From: Microbulbifer sp. YPW16
GTDB taxonomy: Bacteria > Pseudomonadota > Gammaproteobacteria > Pseudomonadales > Cellvibrionaceae
Reading direction: 5' to 3'
Assembly (NCBI RefSeq): GCF_021290385.1
Contig: NZ_CP089928.1
Coordinates: forward strand, 496,001 to 560,000
DNA length: 64,000 nucleotides
The notes beneath the pieces were generated by a model. That model ran no database searches. It saw only the letters and a list, made by a program, of their open reading frames with translations, and was not told where the DNA came from. The translations under genes were made by a program, and so were the position numbers. Shown here in pieces: positions 28,849 through 36,371 of this stretch (positions within the stretch are counted from its first letter, which is position 1; each line of letters starts with the position of its first letter).

Positions 28849-30810
28849 ATGTCGATTGACGCAAAGGGAATCGCGTTAACGCTGTTCCTGGTGCTGGCTG
28901 CCTTCCCGGCACTCGGCGAAACCAACGCGGAAAAAGCAGTTGCCCAGCGGGAGAAACTGCAGGAAGCCCGCGAGGCTATTGGCCGCGGCGATACTGCCGA
29001 GCTCAAGCGCCTGAAACAGGAGCTGCAAGACTACCCGCTCCTGCCCTATCTCGACTACTGGGCCATCAGCCGGAAAATCCACCGCCTCCCCTACGACGAG
29101 ATCGACCAGTTCATCAGCCAGCACCGGGACACCGCCATCGGTGACTGGATGCGCGTGCGAATCCTGCGCGAACTGGGGAGTCGCAAGCGCTTCCGCGCCT
29201 ACCTGAAGTACTACGAACCGGACAAGATCACCCGGACCTCACTCAAGTGTTACTACGCCGACGCGCTGTCCCGTCACGGCGACAAGGATACCGCATACGC
29301 GCTGGTTGAGGAGCTGTGGATGGTGGGCCGGTCGCAGGCCGAGGAATGTGACCCGGTATTCAACCGCTGGATGAAAGACGGCGGCCTGACCCCCGAACTG
29401 GCCTGGGGTCGCCACCTGCTGGCAGTGGAGAACCGCAACCTGGACCTGGCGGAGTATATCGCCCGCAAAATGGAGCCCGGACAGGCCCGCCTTGCCGAGC
29501 TGCTGCGCTCCGTGCACCGGGATCCCGGCCAGCTCTCCAATTACACGCGCTTTATCAATGAGCGCCCCGAGTACCGGCAGATTGTCCTGCACGGGCTCGA
29601 GCGCCTCGCCCGGAAAGATGCCCGCCAGGCAGAGCAGGCCTGGCAGCGGTTCGAGACCAGCTACCTGTTTGCCGATGCAGAGCGGGAACAGCTGCTGCGC
29701 AACCTGGCCCTGCAGTTTGCCCGCCAGGACGATATCGACGGCCTCCGGGCCTTCTTCAAGCGGACCGAGAAGTTTACCGACCCACGCACCATCGGCTGGC
29801 TGGCAAGACAGTCGATGCGCGAGCTGGACTGGGCCCAGGTGGAATTCTGGATCGATCGCCTGCCCGCAGAGGAACAGCTACAGGATGTCTGGCTCTACTG
29901 GAAGGCGCGCTCCCTGGAAGAGCAGTACGGCAAGGGCCGCGCGGACGAGGCTGTACAGCTCTATCGCCAGGCGGCGGAAGAGCGCAGCTATTACGGATTT
30001 CTATCGGCCGACATTCTTGGGCTGAACTACAGCTTCGTCGATCGTCCCGCCAAGGTCACACCGGAGCTGGTAGAGGAGATGGCTGCCCGCCCCGGCATGC
30101 TGCGTGCCCGTGAACTGCAGGCCATTGGCGAGCTCTACCATGCCCGGCGCGAGTGGAATTATGCCACCGAAGGGCTGGGTCACACGGAGCTGCTGACCGC
30201 CGGCAAGGTCGCCAGTGCCTGGGGCTGGTACCACAAGTCGATCCGCTCGGTGCTCGCCGCAGACTACCTGGACGACCTGGAGCTGCGCTTCCCCCTCGCC
30301 TTTGCCGATATTGTGACCGATGTCAGCAACCGGATGAGCGAGAAAACCGCGCTGGACCCCTACCTGATCTACGCCGTAGCGCGGCAGGAAAGCCATTTCG
30401 CGCACGACGCCAGGTCCCACGCCGGTGCCCTGGGCCTGATGCAGCTACTCCCATCCACTGCCCGCGCCACGGCCCGCAAGGCCGGGGTGAGCTATCGCCG
30501 CAGCTGGGACCTGCTGACCCCGAAAACCAATATCGCACTGGGCAGCTTTTACCTGCGGACCCTGCTGAACCGTTTCGACAACAACCGGATCCTCGCTGCC
30601 GCGGCCTATAACGCAGGGCCCACCCGGGTGGCCGGCTGGCTGCGGGAAACCGGCCGACAGCTGCCCTACGACGTTTGGATTGAGACGATTCCATACCACG
30701 AGACCCGCAAGTACGTACAGAATGTACTCGCGTACTCGGTGATCTATGCCTATCGCAGCGGCACGACAAAACCTTTATTGAGGGATAACGAGGCCGCCAG
30801 CAAGCTCTGA
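28849..30810 (+). CDS. slt: Soluble lytic murein transglycosylase
   Basis: This periplasmic enzyme cleaves the MurNAc-GlcNAc bond to form 1,6-anhydro muropeptides, which feed recycling through NagZ. The 653-residue protein has a signal peptide (residues 1-23, GIALTLFLVLAAFPALG), a long superhelical U-domain and a C-terminal lysozyme-like domain. The catalytic glutamate E514 is in ARQESHFAHDARS, followed by GALGLMQLLPSTA and AAAYNAGPTRV. The ATG at 28849 follows GGGTGAG. The gene beside uup is as in Pseudomonas. Confidence 0.95.
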   Translation: MSIDAKGIALTLFLVLAAFPALGETNAEKAVAQREKLQEAREAIGRGDTAELKRLKQELQDYPLLPYLDYWAISRKIHRLPYDEIDQFISQHRDTAIGDWMRVRILRELGSRKRFRAYLKYYEPDKITRTSLKCYYADALSRHGDKDTAYALVEELWMVGRSQAEECDPVFNRWMKDGGLTPELAWGRHLLAVENRNLDLAEYIARKMEPGQARLAELLRSVHRDPGQLSNYTRFINERPEYRQIVLHGLERLARKDARQAEQAWQRFETSYLFADAEREQLLRNLALQFARQDDIDGLRAFFKRTEKFTDPRTIGWLARQSMRELDWAQVEFWIDRLPAEEQLQDVWLYWKARSLEEQYGKGRADEAVQLYRQAAEERSYYGFLSADILGLNYSFVDRPAKVTPELVEEMAARPGMLRARELQAIGELYHARREWNYATEGLGHTELLTAGKVASAWGWYHKSIRSVLAADYLDDLELRFPLAFADIVTDVSNRMSEKTALDPYLIYAVARQESHFAHDARSHAGALGLMQLLPSTARATARKAGVSYRRSWDLLTPKTNIALGSFYLRTLLNRFDNNRILAAAAYNAGPTRVAGWLRETGRQLPYDVWIETIPYHETRKYVQNVLAYSVIYAYRSGTTKPLLRDNEAASKL

Positions 30811-30924
30811 GCCTGGAGGGTCCGGGGGAATCCCGGACCCTGGCGTGAAAGAAGCAAGCCTGCACAGGAAAGAAAAGGAAATGAAACCGGGAGCCCGGGC
30901 TGACTCTCCAGCCCTGGCCTCCAG

Positions 30925-31194
30925 CTATGGGTGCCGGATACGCACCCGCAGCCAGTCCACCAGCCCATCGCGATCGAACGGCCACCCCAGCACATCCTCC
31001 GGATCGCCGAGGCCCACAACCGGTATCCGGGTACCGAAGCGCTGCTCCAGGTCGTCATCAGCGGCGATATCCACTTCCCTGAGCCGTAACCCAAAGCTAT
31101 CCAGCACCGGCCAGATTTCTGCCTTGGCCTTCTCGCACAGGCTGCAGCCGAGGGTGGTATAAAGCAGAAGCTCTGCCGGTTTATCTCCCGCCAT
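30925..31194 (-). CDS. Glutaredoxin-like (DUF836) protein
   Basis: An 89-residue thioredoxin-fold protein with the redox motif CSLC at about residues 17-20 (LLYTTLGCSLCEKAK) and the cis-proline loop TRIPVVGL. The family forms small glutaredoxin-like proteins of unknown partner. Its ATG lies 3 bp after the FHA-protein stop, so the two are cotranscribed. Confidence 0.85.
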   Translation of the reverse strand: MAGDKPAELLLYTTLGCSLCEKAKAEIWPVLDSFGLRLREVDIAADDDLEQRFGTRIPVVGLGDPEDVLGWPFDRDGLVDWLRVRIRHP

Positions 31195-31197
31195 GAT

Positions 31198-32082
31198 TCA
31201 GAGCAGGCCCTGCTGGCGGGCCCAGAGAACACCTGCCACACCCAGCCCCAGCAACAGCACCACACTGAACCACAGCCAGGGGCTGCCACCGGCCTCGGCG
31301 GTGGCTGCGTCACCAGCGTAGCGCTGGCGCTCGCGGGTCATTTCCGCTTCAGGTACTGGCTCGCCATGGACCGCCGACGCCTGTGCCTGCCCGCCGGTAT
31401 GCTGTGTCGCAGGCTCATGCTGCGGCGGAATTGTCACGGCGGGGCGCACAGTGGTCTTGTCGAGTTCATCCGCGGGGCCCACCACGCTGAAGCTCAGGGT
31501 GTCGAAACGCAGTTCATCACCGCGGCGAACCCGCGTCTCGGATACCCGGCGGTTGTTCAGGTAAGTGCCATTGGCGGAACCGAGATCCACCACGAACAGC
31601 AGCCCGTCGCGAACCTCCAGGCGTGCATGCCTGCGGGAGAGGTGTGACAGGGAAAAAGTGATATCGCACTCATCCGAGCGCCCCACCACACTGGTCTCCT
31701 TGACCGGGAAGACCCGCCCGGCGATGGCCGGATGATTGGCTCGCAGCGCCCACGAAACGGCACTGCTGGCAGAAGAGCCGGACCGGAAACGGGTCACTTT
31801 GGGGTCGACAACCCCGAGCTGGCGATCACCGACTGTGACACGATCGTTCAAATTCAGCTGGCACGGACCGGTAACGGGCTTGCCATTCACAGCCAGCCCG
31901 CCATAACCGGCAAGGTCGCGAAGGGTCAGTGTGTCACCGTCGACGACAACCTCGGCGTGCAGTTTTGCCACCGAGTCGCTGGCGAGGGTCAGGTCACAGG
32001 TCGAGGCACGACCGATAGTTACCCTTGGCGCCACCAGCCAGACGCCCTGTCCGGCATCCTTGAGATCGCAGAGTTTAAACAT
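31198..32082 (-). CDS. Membrane-anchored protein with two FHA domains
   Basis: A 294-residue protein. FHA domain 1 spans about residues 18-95 (VTIGRASTCDL and SVAKLHAEV). FHA domain 2 spans about residues 120-200 (VVGRSDECDITFSLSHLSRR, then HARLEV and SANGTYLNNRRV). FHA domains read phosphothreonine. A proline/glutamine/glutamate-rich linker leads to a C-terminal membrane helix (about residues 268-287, LWFSVVLLLGLGVAGVLWA), so the FHA domains face the cytoplasm. It is divergent from a PP2C phosphatase and a Ser/Thr kinase gene. I infer it is the reader of that kinase. Confidence 0.9.
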   Translation of the reverse strand: MFKLCDLKDAGQGVWLVAPRVTIGRASTCDLTLASDSVAKLHAEVVVDGDTLTLRDLAGYGGLAVNGKPVTGPCQLNLNDRVTVGDRQLGVVDPKVTRFRSGSSASSAVSWALRANHPAIAGRVFPVKETSVVGRSDECDITFSLSHLSRRHARLEVRDGLLFVVDLGSANGTYLNNRRVSETRVRRGDELRFDTLSFSVVGPADELDKTTVRPAVTIPPQHEPATQHTGGQAQASAVHGEPVPEAEMTRERQRYAGDAATAEAGGSPWLWFSVVLLLGLGVAGVLWARQQGLL

Positions 32083-32528
32083 TGATTATGTTCCTGATGA
32101 TGCGGGGTCAGGCACGCCATCACCGGGGAAGGGTTCATAGCCTTGCCCCGGCCGGCGTTTCGACTCACTACTTTATTGTCCCTGAGGCTCCGGGAAGAGT
32201 TGTGAGACCACCCATCTTGTTGTTAACGGAAAAAGTCTATCACGAAGTTTTTGCATGGCATGTGATTGGGTTTGCAGCGTACAATCTCTGACTGCAATAT
32301 GCTCCCTGTCACAGAATTCCTGCCTTTCGCAGTAAGCCCCAGGCGTTCTCTGGCAGTCCTTCCCGCTGCTGTGCCCACGGAAATGCGAAGTACGGGAAGG
32401 CATAAACTCAGCCCGGTTAAGGAATCGGCGCCCCTGGTTATCTGTTGCACAGTCACGCAACTTTGACGGGAAAGCCCCTCTGGTGGCTGGCGCCAAAAAC
32501 CACAATAAGACACAGGTAGTTGCACGCA
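32083..32528. other. Divergent intergenic region between FHA and PP2C genes
   Basis: 446 bp without a supportable gene. It presumably holds the promoters of both the FHA-glutaredoxin and the phosphatase-kinase units. TACAAT at 32280-32285 (plus strand) is a possible -10, but no -35 fits at 16-18 bp. Confidence 0.45.
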
Positions 32529-33434
32529 GTGAGTGAAGCCAAAGTACGCGATGTATCGAGGCACACGGTTCCCCAGCGACCGGCAGAGCCAGAACCGCCG
32601 GCGCGCAGCGCTGGCGCGACACACCCCGGCTTCAAGCGCGAGCAGAACGAGGACGCACTCTGGTCCGATGAGCAGCGCGGCGTGTGGGTTGTGGCAGACG
32701 GGCTGGGTGGCCACCAGGCCGGTGAAATCGCCAGCAAGACGGTTGTGGAGGAAATCCAGCGCTCCTCCGCCACCGACCGCCACTATGAACACGCGCTGCA
32801 GCGTGCCCATGCCCTGCTCCTGGGTGATGAACAGAGCACTGGCAACATGGGCTCTACCGCGGTGGTGGTAGCCGAGGAAGGCGCATATTTCCATATCTAC
32901 TGGGTTGGCGACAGTCGCGCCTATCTCTGGTCTCCCGGCGAGGGGAACGGCCAGCTGAAACAGCTCACCAACGACCATTCCTACGTGCAGATGCTGGTCG
33001 ACTCCGGGGCCATCAATCCCCAGGAGGCCGCCAGTCACCCGAACCGGCATGTCATCACCCGCTGCATCGGCGGCAGCACCAACCCCAGCCTCGATGTGGA
33101 CCGCATGTCATCCCCCTGGAGGCCAGGCGACCGCCTGCTGCTGTGCAGCGATGGCCTCAGTGCAGAGGTCGAACCGCAGGTGATCGCGGAAATCCTGGCA
33201 AACAATGCCGATTGTCGCCGCGCCGCAGACCTCCTGGTTGCCGCCGCGCTGGACGCCGGAGGTAAGGACAATATCACCGTGCAAATCATTGACGCACCGG
33301 ACCCGGCCGCCACACCGGGTAAAAACACCGCTGCCGCCAACGGCAACACCGTCCGGATTATCCTGGCAGTGTTGGCGGCCACCGCGATAACCATGGTTTT
33401 TACCGGCTGGCTTCTCGGCCTGCTACCGCGTTAG
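32529..33434 (+). CDS. PP2C-type Ser/Thr protein phosphatase, membrane-anchored
   Basis: A roughly 301-residue metal-dependent phosphatase. PP2C motifs are present: REQNEDALW and VADGLGGHQAGE (metal ligands), VGDSRAYLW, CSDGLS and the final GGKDNITV. A C-terminal hydrophobic helix (IILAVLAATAITMVFTGWLL) would anchor it with the catalytic domain in the cytoplasm. The start is GTG 32529 or an in-frame TTG at 32520; neither has a strong ribosome site. It lies 14 bp before the kinase gene. It is the likely partner that reverses the kinase's action. Confidence 0.93.
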   Translation: MSEAKVRDVSRHTVPQRPAEPEPPARSAGATHPGFKREQNEDALWSDEQRGVWVVADGLGGHQAGEIASKTVVEEIQRSSATDRHYEHALQRAHALLLGDEQSTGNMGSTAVVVAEEGAYFHIYWVGDSRAYLWSPGEGNGQLKQLTNDHSYVQMLVDSGAINPQEAASHPNRHVITRCIGGSTNPSLDVDRMSSPWRPGDRLLLCSDGLSAEVEPQVIAEILANNADCRRAADLLVAAALDAGGKDNITVQIIDAPDPAATPGKNTAAANGNTVRIILAVLAATAITMVFTGWLLGLLPR

Positions 33435-33448
33435 GGAAAGAAAGATCG

Positions 33449-35920
33449 ATGGAGGTTGTCAGCAACAGTAACAACACGCTGGAGATACCGGGTTACCGCA
33501 TCCTGAAGAAGATCAACCAGGGCGGGATGTCTACCGTGTACCTGGCGGTACAGCGCAGCGTGGGCCGGCAGGTGGCACTCAAGGTGATGTCGCCGGTCCT
33601 GAACGCCGACCCGATTTTCAGTGAGCGTTTCCAGCGCGAAGCCAATATTGTTGGCCAACTGTCACACCCCAATATTGTCGGCATCCACGATATCGGCCGC
33701 TTTCGCAGCCTCAACTATATCGCCATGGACTTTATGCCGGGCGGCTCTGTATCCGACCGGTTCTCCAACGGTGTCATCGACCCGATGGACGCCCTCAATA
33801 TCACGCGGCAGATCGCCCTTGCCCTGGACCACGCCCACGGCAAGGGGTACGTACACCGGGACCTGAAACCGGAAAACATCCTCTTCAGGGAGGACGGGTC
33901 CGCGGTCCTGACGGATTTTGGCGTCGCCCGCGCCGTGGCGCGCACCACCCGTATGACCAGCAGTGGAATGGTGGTGGGCACCCCGCACTACATGAGTCCG
34001 GAGCAGGCACGTGGGGCGGCCATCGACGGACGCGCCGATATCTACAGCCTCGGCATTGTTTTTTATGAAATGCTCACCAGTGTCGTGCCCTTCCAGGCCG
34101 ATGAGGCGGTGGCCATCGCCATCAAACACCTCACCGACCCGGTGCCGCGCCTGCCGGCCCGGCACTCCCTGTACCAGGGATTGATCGACCGTTTCCTGGC
34201 GAAGGACCCGCAGGATCGCTTCCAGCGTGGACTCGATGTAGTCGACGCCATCGACCAGCTGATCGCCACGCTGGCGGGCAAGCCCTCGCCCCGGGCCACC
34301 CAGCTGAACAACACCGCCGTGCGTACCTCTAGCCTGGTGCGCGCCCTCATCATGACCCTGTACGGCACCGCCCGCGACCACATCGCCGCAGCCTGGGCCC
34401 GCTGGCGGGACAAACCCCTGCACACCAACCATCCGCGCGCCGAGCAGGCCACCATCATGCGGATCCAGGAGGTGATCCAGCAGGCCCCCAGGAAAAAAGT
34501 ACAACAGTGGACCTTCGGCTCGGTAACCGCCGGCGGGCTGCTGGTCGCCTGGATCCTGTTCAGCCTGCTCAGCTACCAGTACGACTGGTGGTCGGATGAT
34601 TCCGCTATTAGCAGTGCCAGCGAATTCACGGCAAGGTTACTGCTACCCGAACCACAGGACGATCCGGTAGACACACCCGAGGCACCCCCCGCCGGCGACA
34701 CCCAACCGGTCGCCGCTGCAGCAGCTACAACCGACCAGGGAAACCAGCAACCCGCCGGGGAGACTGACACCACTGGCCCGGCAGGGAATGAAGCCGAATC
34801 CGGAGCAGTCATTGCAGAGCAGCCAGCCGATTCACCCGGGGAAGCTGCAGGAGACACCCAACCAGCGGGGAGCGGATTAGTCGCGGACGCGACTGGCGCG
34901 GAGACCGGCGAGGATCCCGGGACTGGGGCTGGGACCGAGACAGCAGCCGAAGCAGCCCCGGGCGGTGCGGAAAAGTTCACGCTCAATGTCAGGACCCGCC
35001 CCGCCAACGCGCAGGTCCGGATCATGAATATTGCCCCCCGGTACGAGGCCGGCATGGCACTGGCGCCGGGACGCTACGATGTGGAGGTGAGCAGGCCCGG
35101 TTATAACACCGAACGCCGCTGGATCCAGATCAGCAATGCAGACCGGGATGTCTCCATCCGGCTCGCGCGCAGTTACCCGCGCGGCGAGGTATTGCGCCCT
35201 GCCCTTGCCGATGGTGGCAGGTCGCCCAGCCTGGTAATCGTTGGGCCCGGCAGCTTTACCATGGGAGATGACAAACGGGCTTCGGCGAGTCCCGAGCACC
35301 GGGTTTCCATTGAGCAGCCGTTCGCGATTTCCCGGCACGAAATCACCTTCAACCAGTACGACCGTTTCGCGGAAGCCACCGGTGCCGCACTGCCGGGCGA
35401 CGAGGGCTGGGGGCGCGAGCACCGCCCCGTCATCAATGTTTCGTGGAGAGATGCACAGGCCTACACGCGCTGGCTTTCGGAGCAGACCGGCAAACGCTTT
35501 CGCCTGCCAAGCGAGGCCGAATGGGAATACGCTGCCCGCGGCGGTGAAACGCAACCTTTCTGGTGGGGCGATGCAGACCCCAGGGGTAAGGCCAATTGCC
35601 GGCGTGGCTGCGACAGCGAATTCGTGGGCATTTTCCGGGCCGGCAGCGCTCCTGTAGGCCACTATGCGGCCAACGGCTTCGGGCTTTTTGATACTGCGGG
35701 CAATGTCGCCGAGTGGACCCGGGACTGCTTCGTGGCCGACTACCAGAATGCCCGCAGTGACGGCCAGCCGGCAAAGGTGAAAAACTGTAACCTGCGCACC
35801 GTGCGCGGCGGCTCTATGCGCGATCCGCTATACAACGTGAGTTCCGTGCACCGGGCCGGGCAAAACGAGATTTCCATGTCGAAAGAGATTGGGTTTCGTG
35901 TAGTCATGGAACTCGACTGA
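33449..35920 (+). CDS. Ser/Thr protein kinase fused to PEGA-like and FGE-like domains
   Basis: An 823-residue membrane protein. The cytoplasmic Hanks kinase domain (about residues 12-270) has INQGGMSTVYLA, ATP lysine K45, catalytic HRDLKPEN (D138) and DFG at 156-158. One membrane helix at about residues 352-374 is followed by an acidic Pro/Ala/Glu-rich linker. A PEGA-like beta domain at about 510-565 contains RTRPANAQVRI and PGRYDVEVSRPGYN. A C-terminal FGE/sulfatase-modifying-factor fold at about 593-823 has GSFTMGDD, RLPSEAEWEYAARGG, NVAEWTRD and VRGGS. The catalytic cysteines of true FGE are missing in the RGGS segment, so it is probably a binding domain outside the membrane. It is coupled with the PP2C gene. 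Confidence 0.93.
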   Translation: MEVVSNSNNTLEIPGYRILKKINQGGMSTVYLAVQRSVGRQVALKVMSPVLNADPIFSERFQREANIVGQLSHPNIVGIHDIGRFRSLNYIAMDFMPGGSVSDRFSNGVIDPMDALNITRQIALALDHAHGKGYVHRDLKPENILFREDGSAVLTDFGVARAVARTTRMTSSGMVVGTPHYMSPEQARGAAIDGRADIYSLGIVFYEMLTSVVPFQADEAVAIAIKHLTDPVPRLPARHSLYQGLIDRFLAKDPQDRFQRGLDVVDAIDQLIATLAGKPSPRATQLNNTAVRTSSLVRALIMTLYGTARDHIAAAWARWRDKPLHTNHPRAEQATIMRIQEVIQQAPRKKVQQWTFGSVTAGGLLVAWILFSLLSYQYDWWSDDSAISSASEFTARLLLPEPQDDPVDTPEAPPAGDTQPVAAAAATTDQGNQQPAGETDTTGPAGNEAESGAVIAEQPADSPGEAAGDTQPAGSGLVADATGAETGEDPGTGAGTETAAEAAPGGAEKFTLNVRTRPANAQVRIMNIAPRYEAGMALAPGRYDVEVSRPGYNTERRWIQISNADRDVSIRLARSYPRGEVLRPALADGGRSPSLVIVGPGSFTMGDDKRASASPEHRVSIEQPFAISRHEITFNQYDRFAEATGAALPGDEGWGREHRPVINVSWRDAQAYTRWLSEQTGKRFRLPSEAEWEYAARGGETQPFWWGDADPRGKANCRRGCDSEFVGIFRAGSAPVGHYAANGFGLFDTAGNVAEWTRDCFVADYQNARSDGQPAKVKNCNLRTVRGGSMRDPLYNVSSVHRAGQNEISMSKEIGFRVVMELD

Positions 35921-35952
35921 ACCCGGGTGAATTACTGGACAGGAAACAGGCC

Positions 35953-36342
35953 ATGAGAAAGATCCCGCAATTTACGACTTACCTTCTGGTTGCCGGCCTT
36001 ATGGCCGGCTGCAACGGCGTCGACTTCCGGACGAATGTGGGCCCCTATGCCAAGAGCCGTATCGCCAGCGCCGGAGTGCGGGAATACTCGCCCGTGGAGA
36101 TCGGCCGCTACGATGCGGTTTCACTCGGCTTTGTGGATTCTTCTGCATGCCAGGACCGCATCGACGCACCGGAACCGGAGCGCTCGGACCTCGTTCGCAA
36201 GATGAAGCAACGGGTGCACGACATGGGCGGCAACGGCATTGTGGTGGAAAGCTGCGGCAAGGCTGCGCTGGGCACTTGCCGGGTGTACCTGGAATGTCGA
36301 GGCATGGCCTATTCAGTGCCCGAGCGCCAGAGCCGCCCTTAA
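35953..36342 (+). CDS. RcsF-like outer-membrane lipoprotein
   Basis: A 129-residue protein with a lipoprotein signal (lipobox LMAGC, lipidated C20). The mature part has four cysteines, C66, C101, C109 and C115, with the RcsF-type pattern SSAC...ESC(x7)C(x5)C. In RcsF these form two disulfides and the protein senses envelope stress. Similarity to RcsF was judged by eye. The start ATG 35953 has AGGAAACAGGCC before it. It lies 32 bp after the kinase gene in the same direction, which suggests a joint role in envelope sensing. No Rcs phosphorelay genes are in the window. Confidence 0.75.
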   Translation: MRKIPQFTTYLLVAGLMAGCNGVDFRTNVGPYAKSRIASAGVREYSPVEIGRYDAVSLGFVDSSACQDRIDAPEPERSDLVRKMKQRVHDMGGNGIVVESCGKAALGTCRVYLECRGMAYSVPERQSRP

Positions 36343-36371
36343 ACGGCCGGCGCTCCCTCCCCGAAAAGCGG

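Noticed and set aside
32251-32285. TTGCAT ... TACAAT as a promoter for the PP2C-kinase unit
   Set aside because: The spacer is 23 bp, too long for a sigma70 promoter.
32266-32466. 66-codon plus-strand frame in the FHA-PP2C gap
   Set aside because: No ribosome site, no conserved features, and an arbitrary composition.
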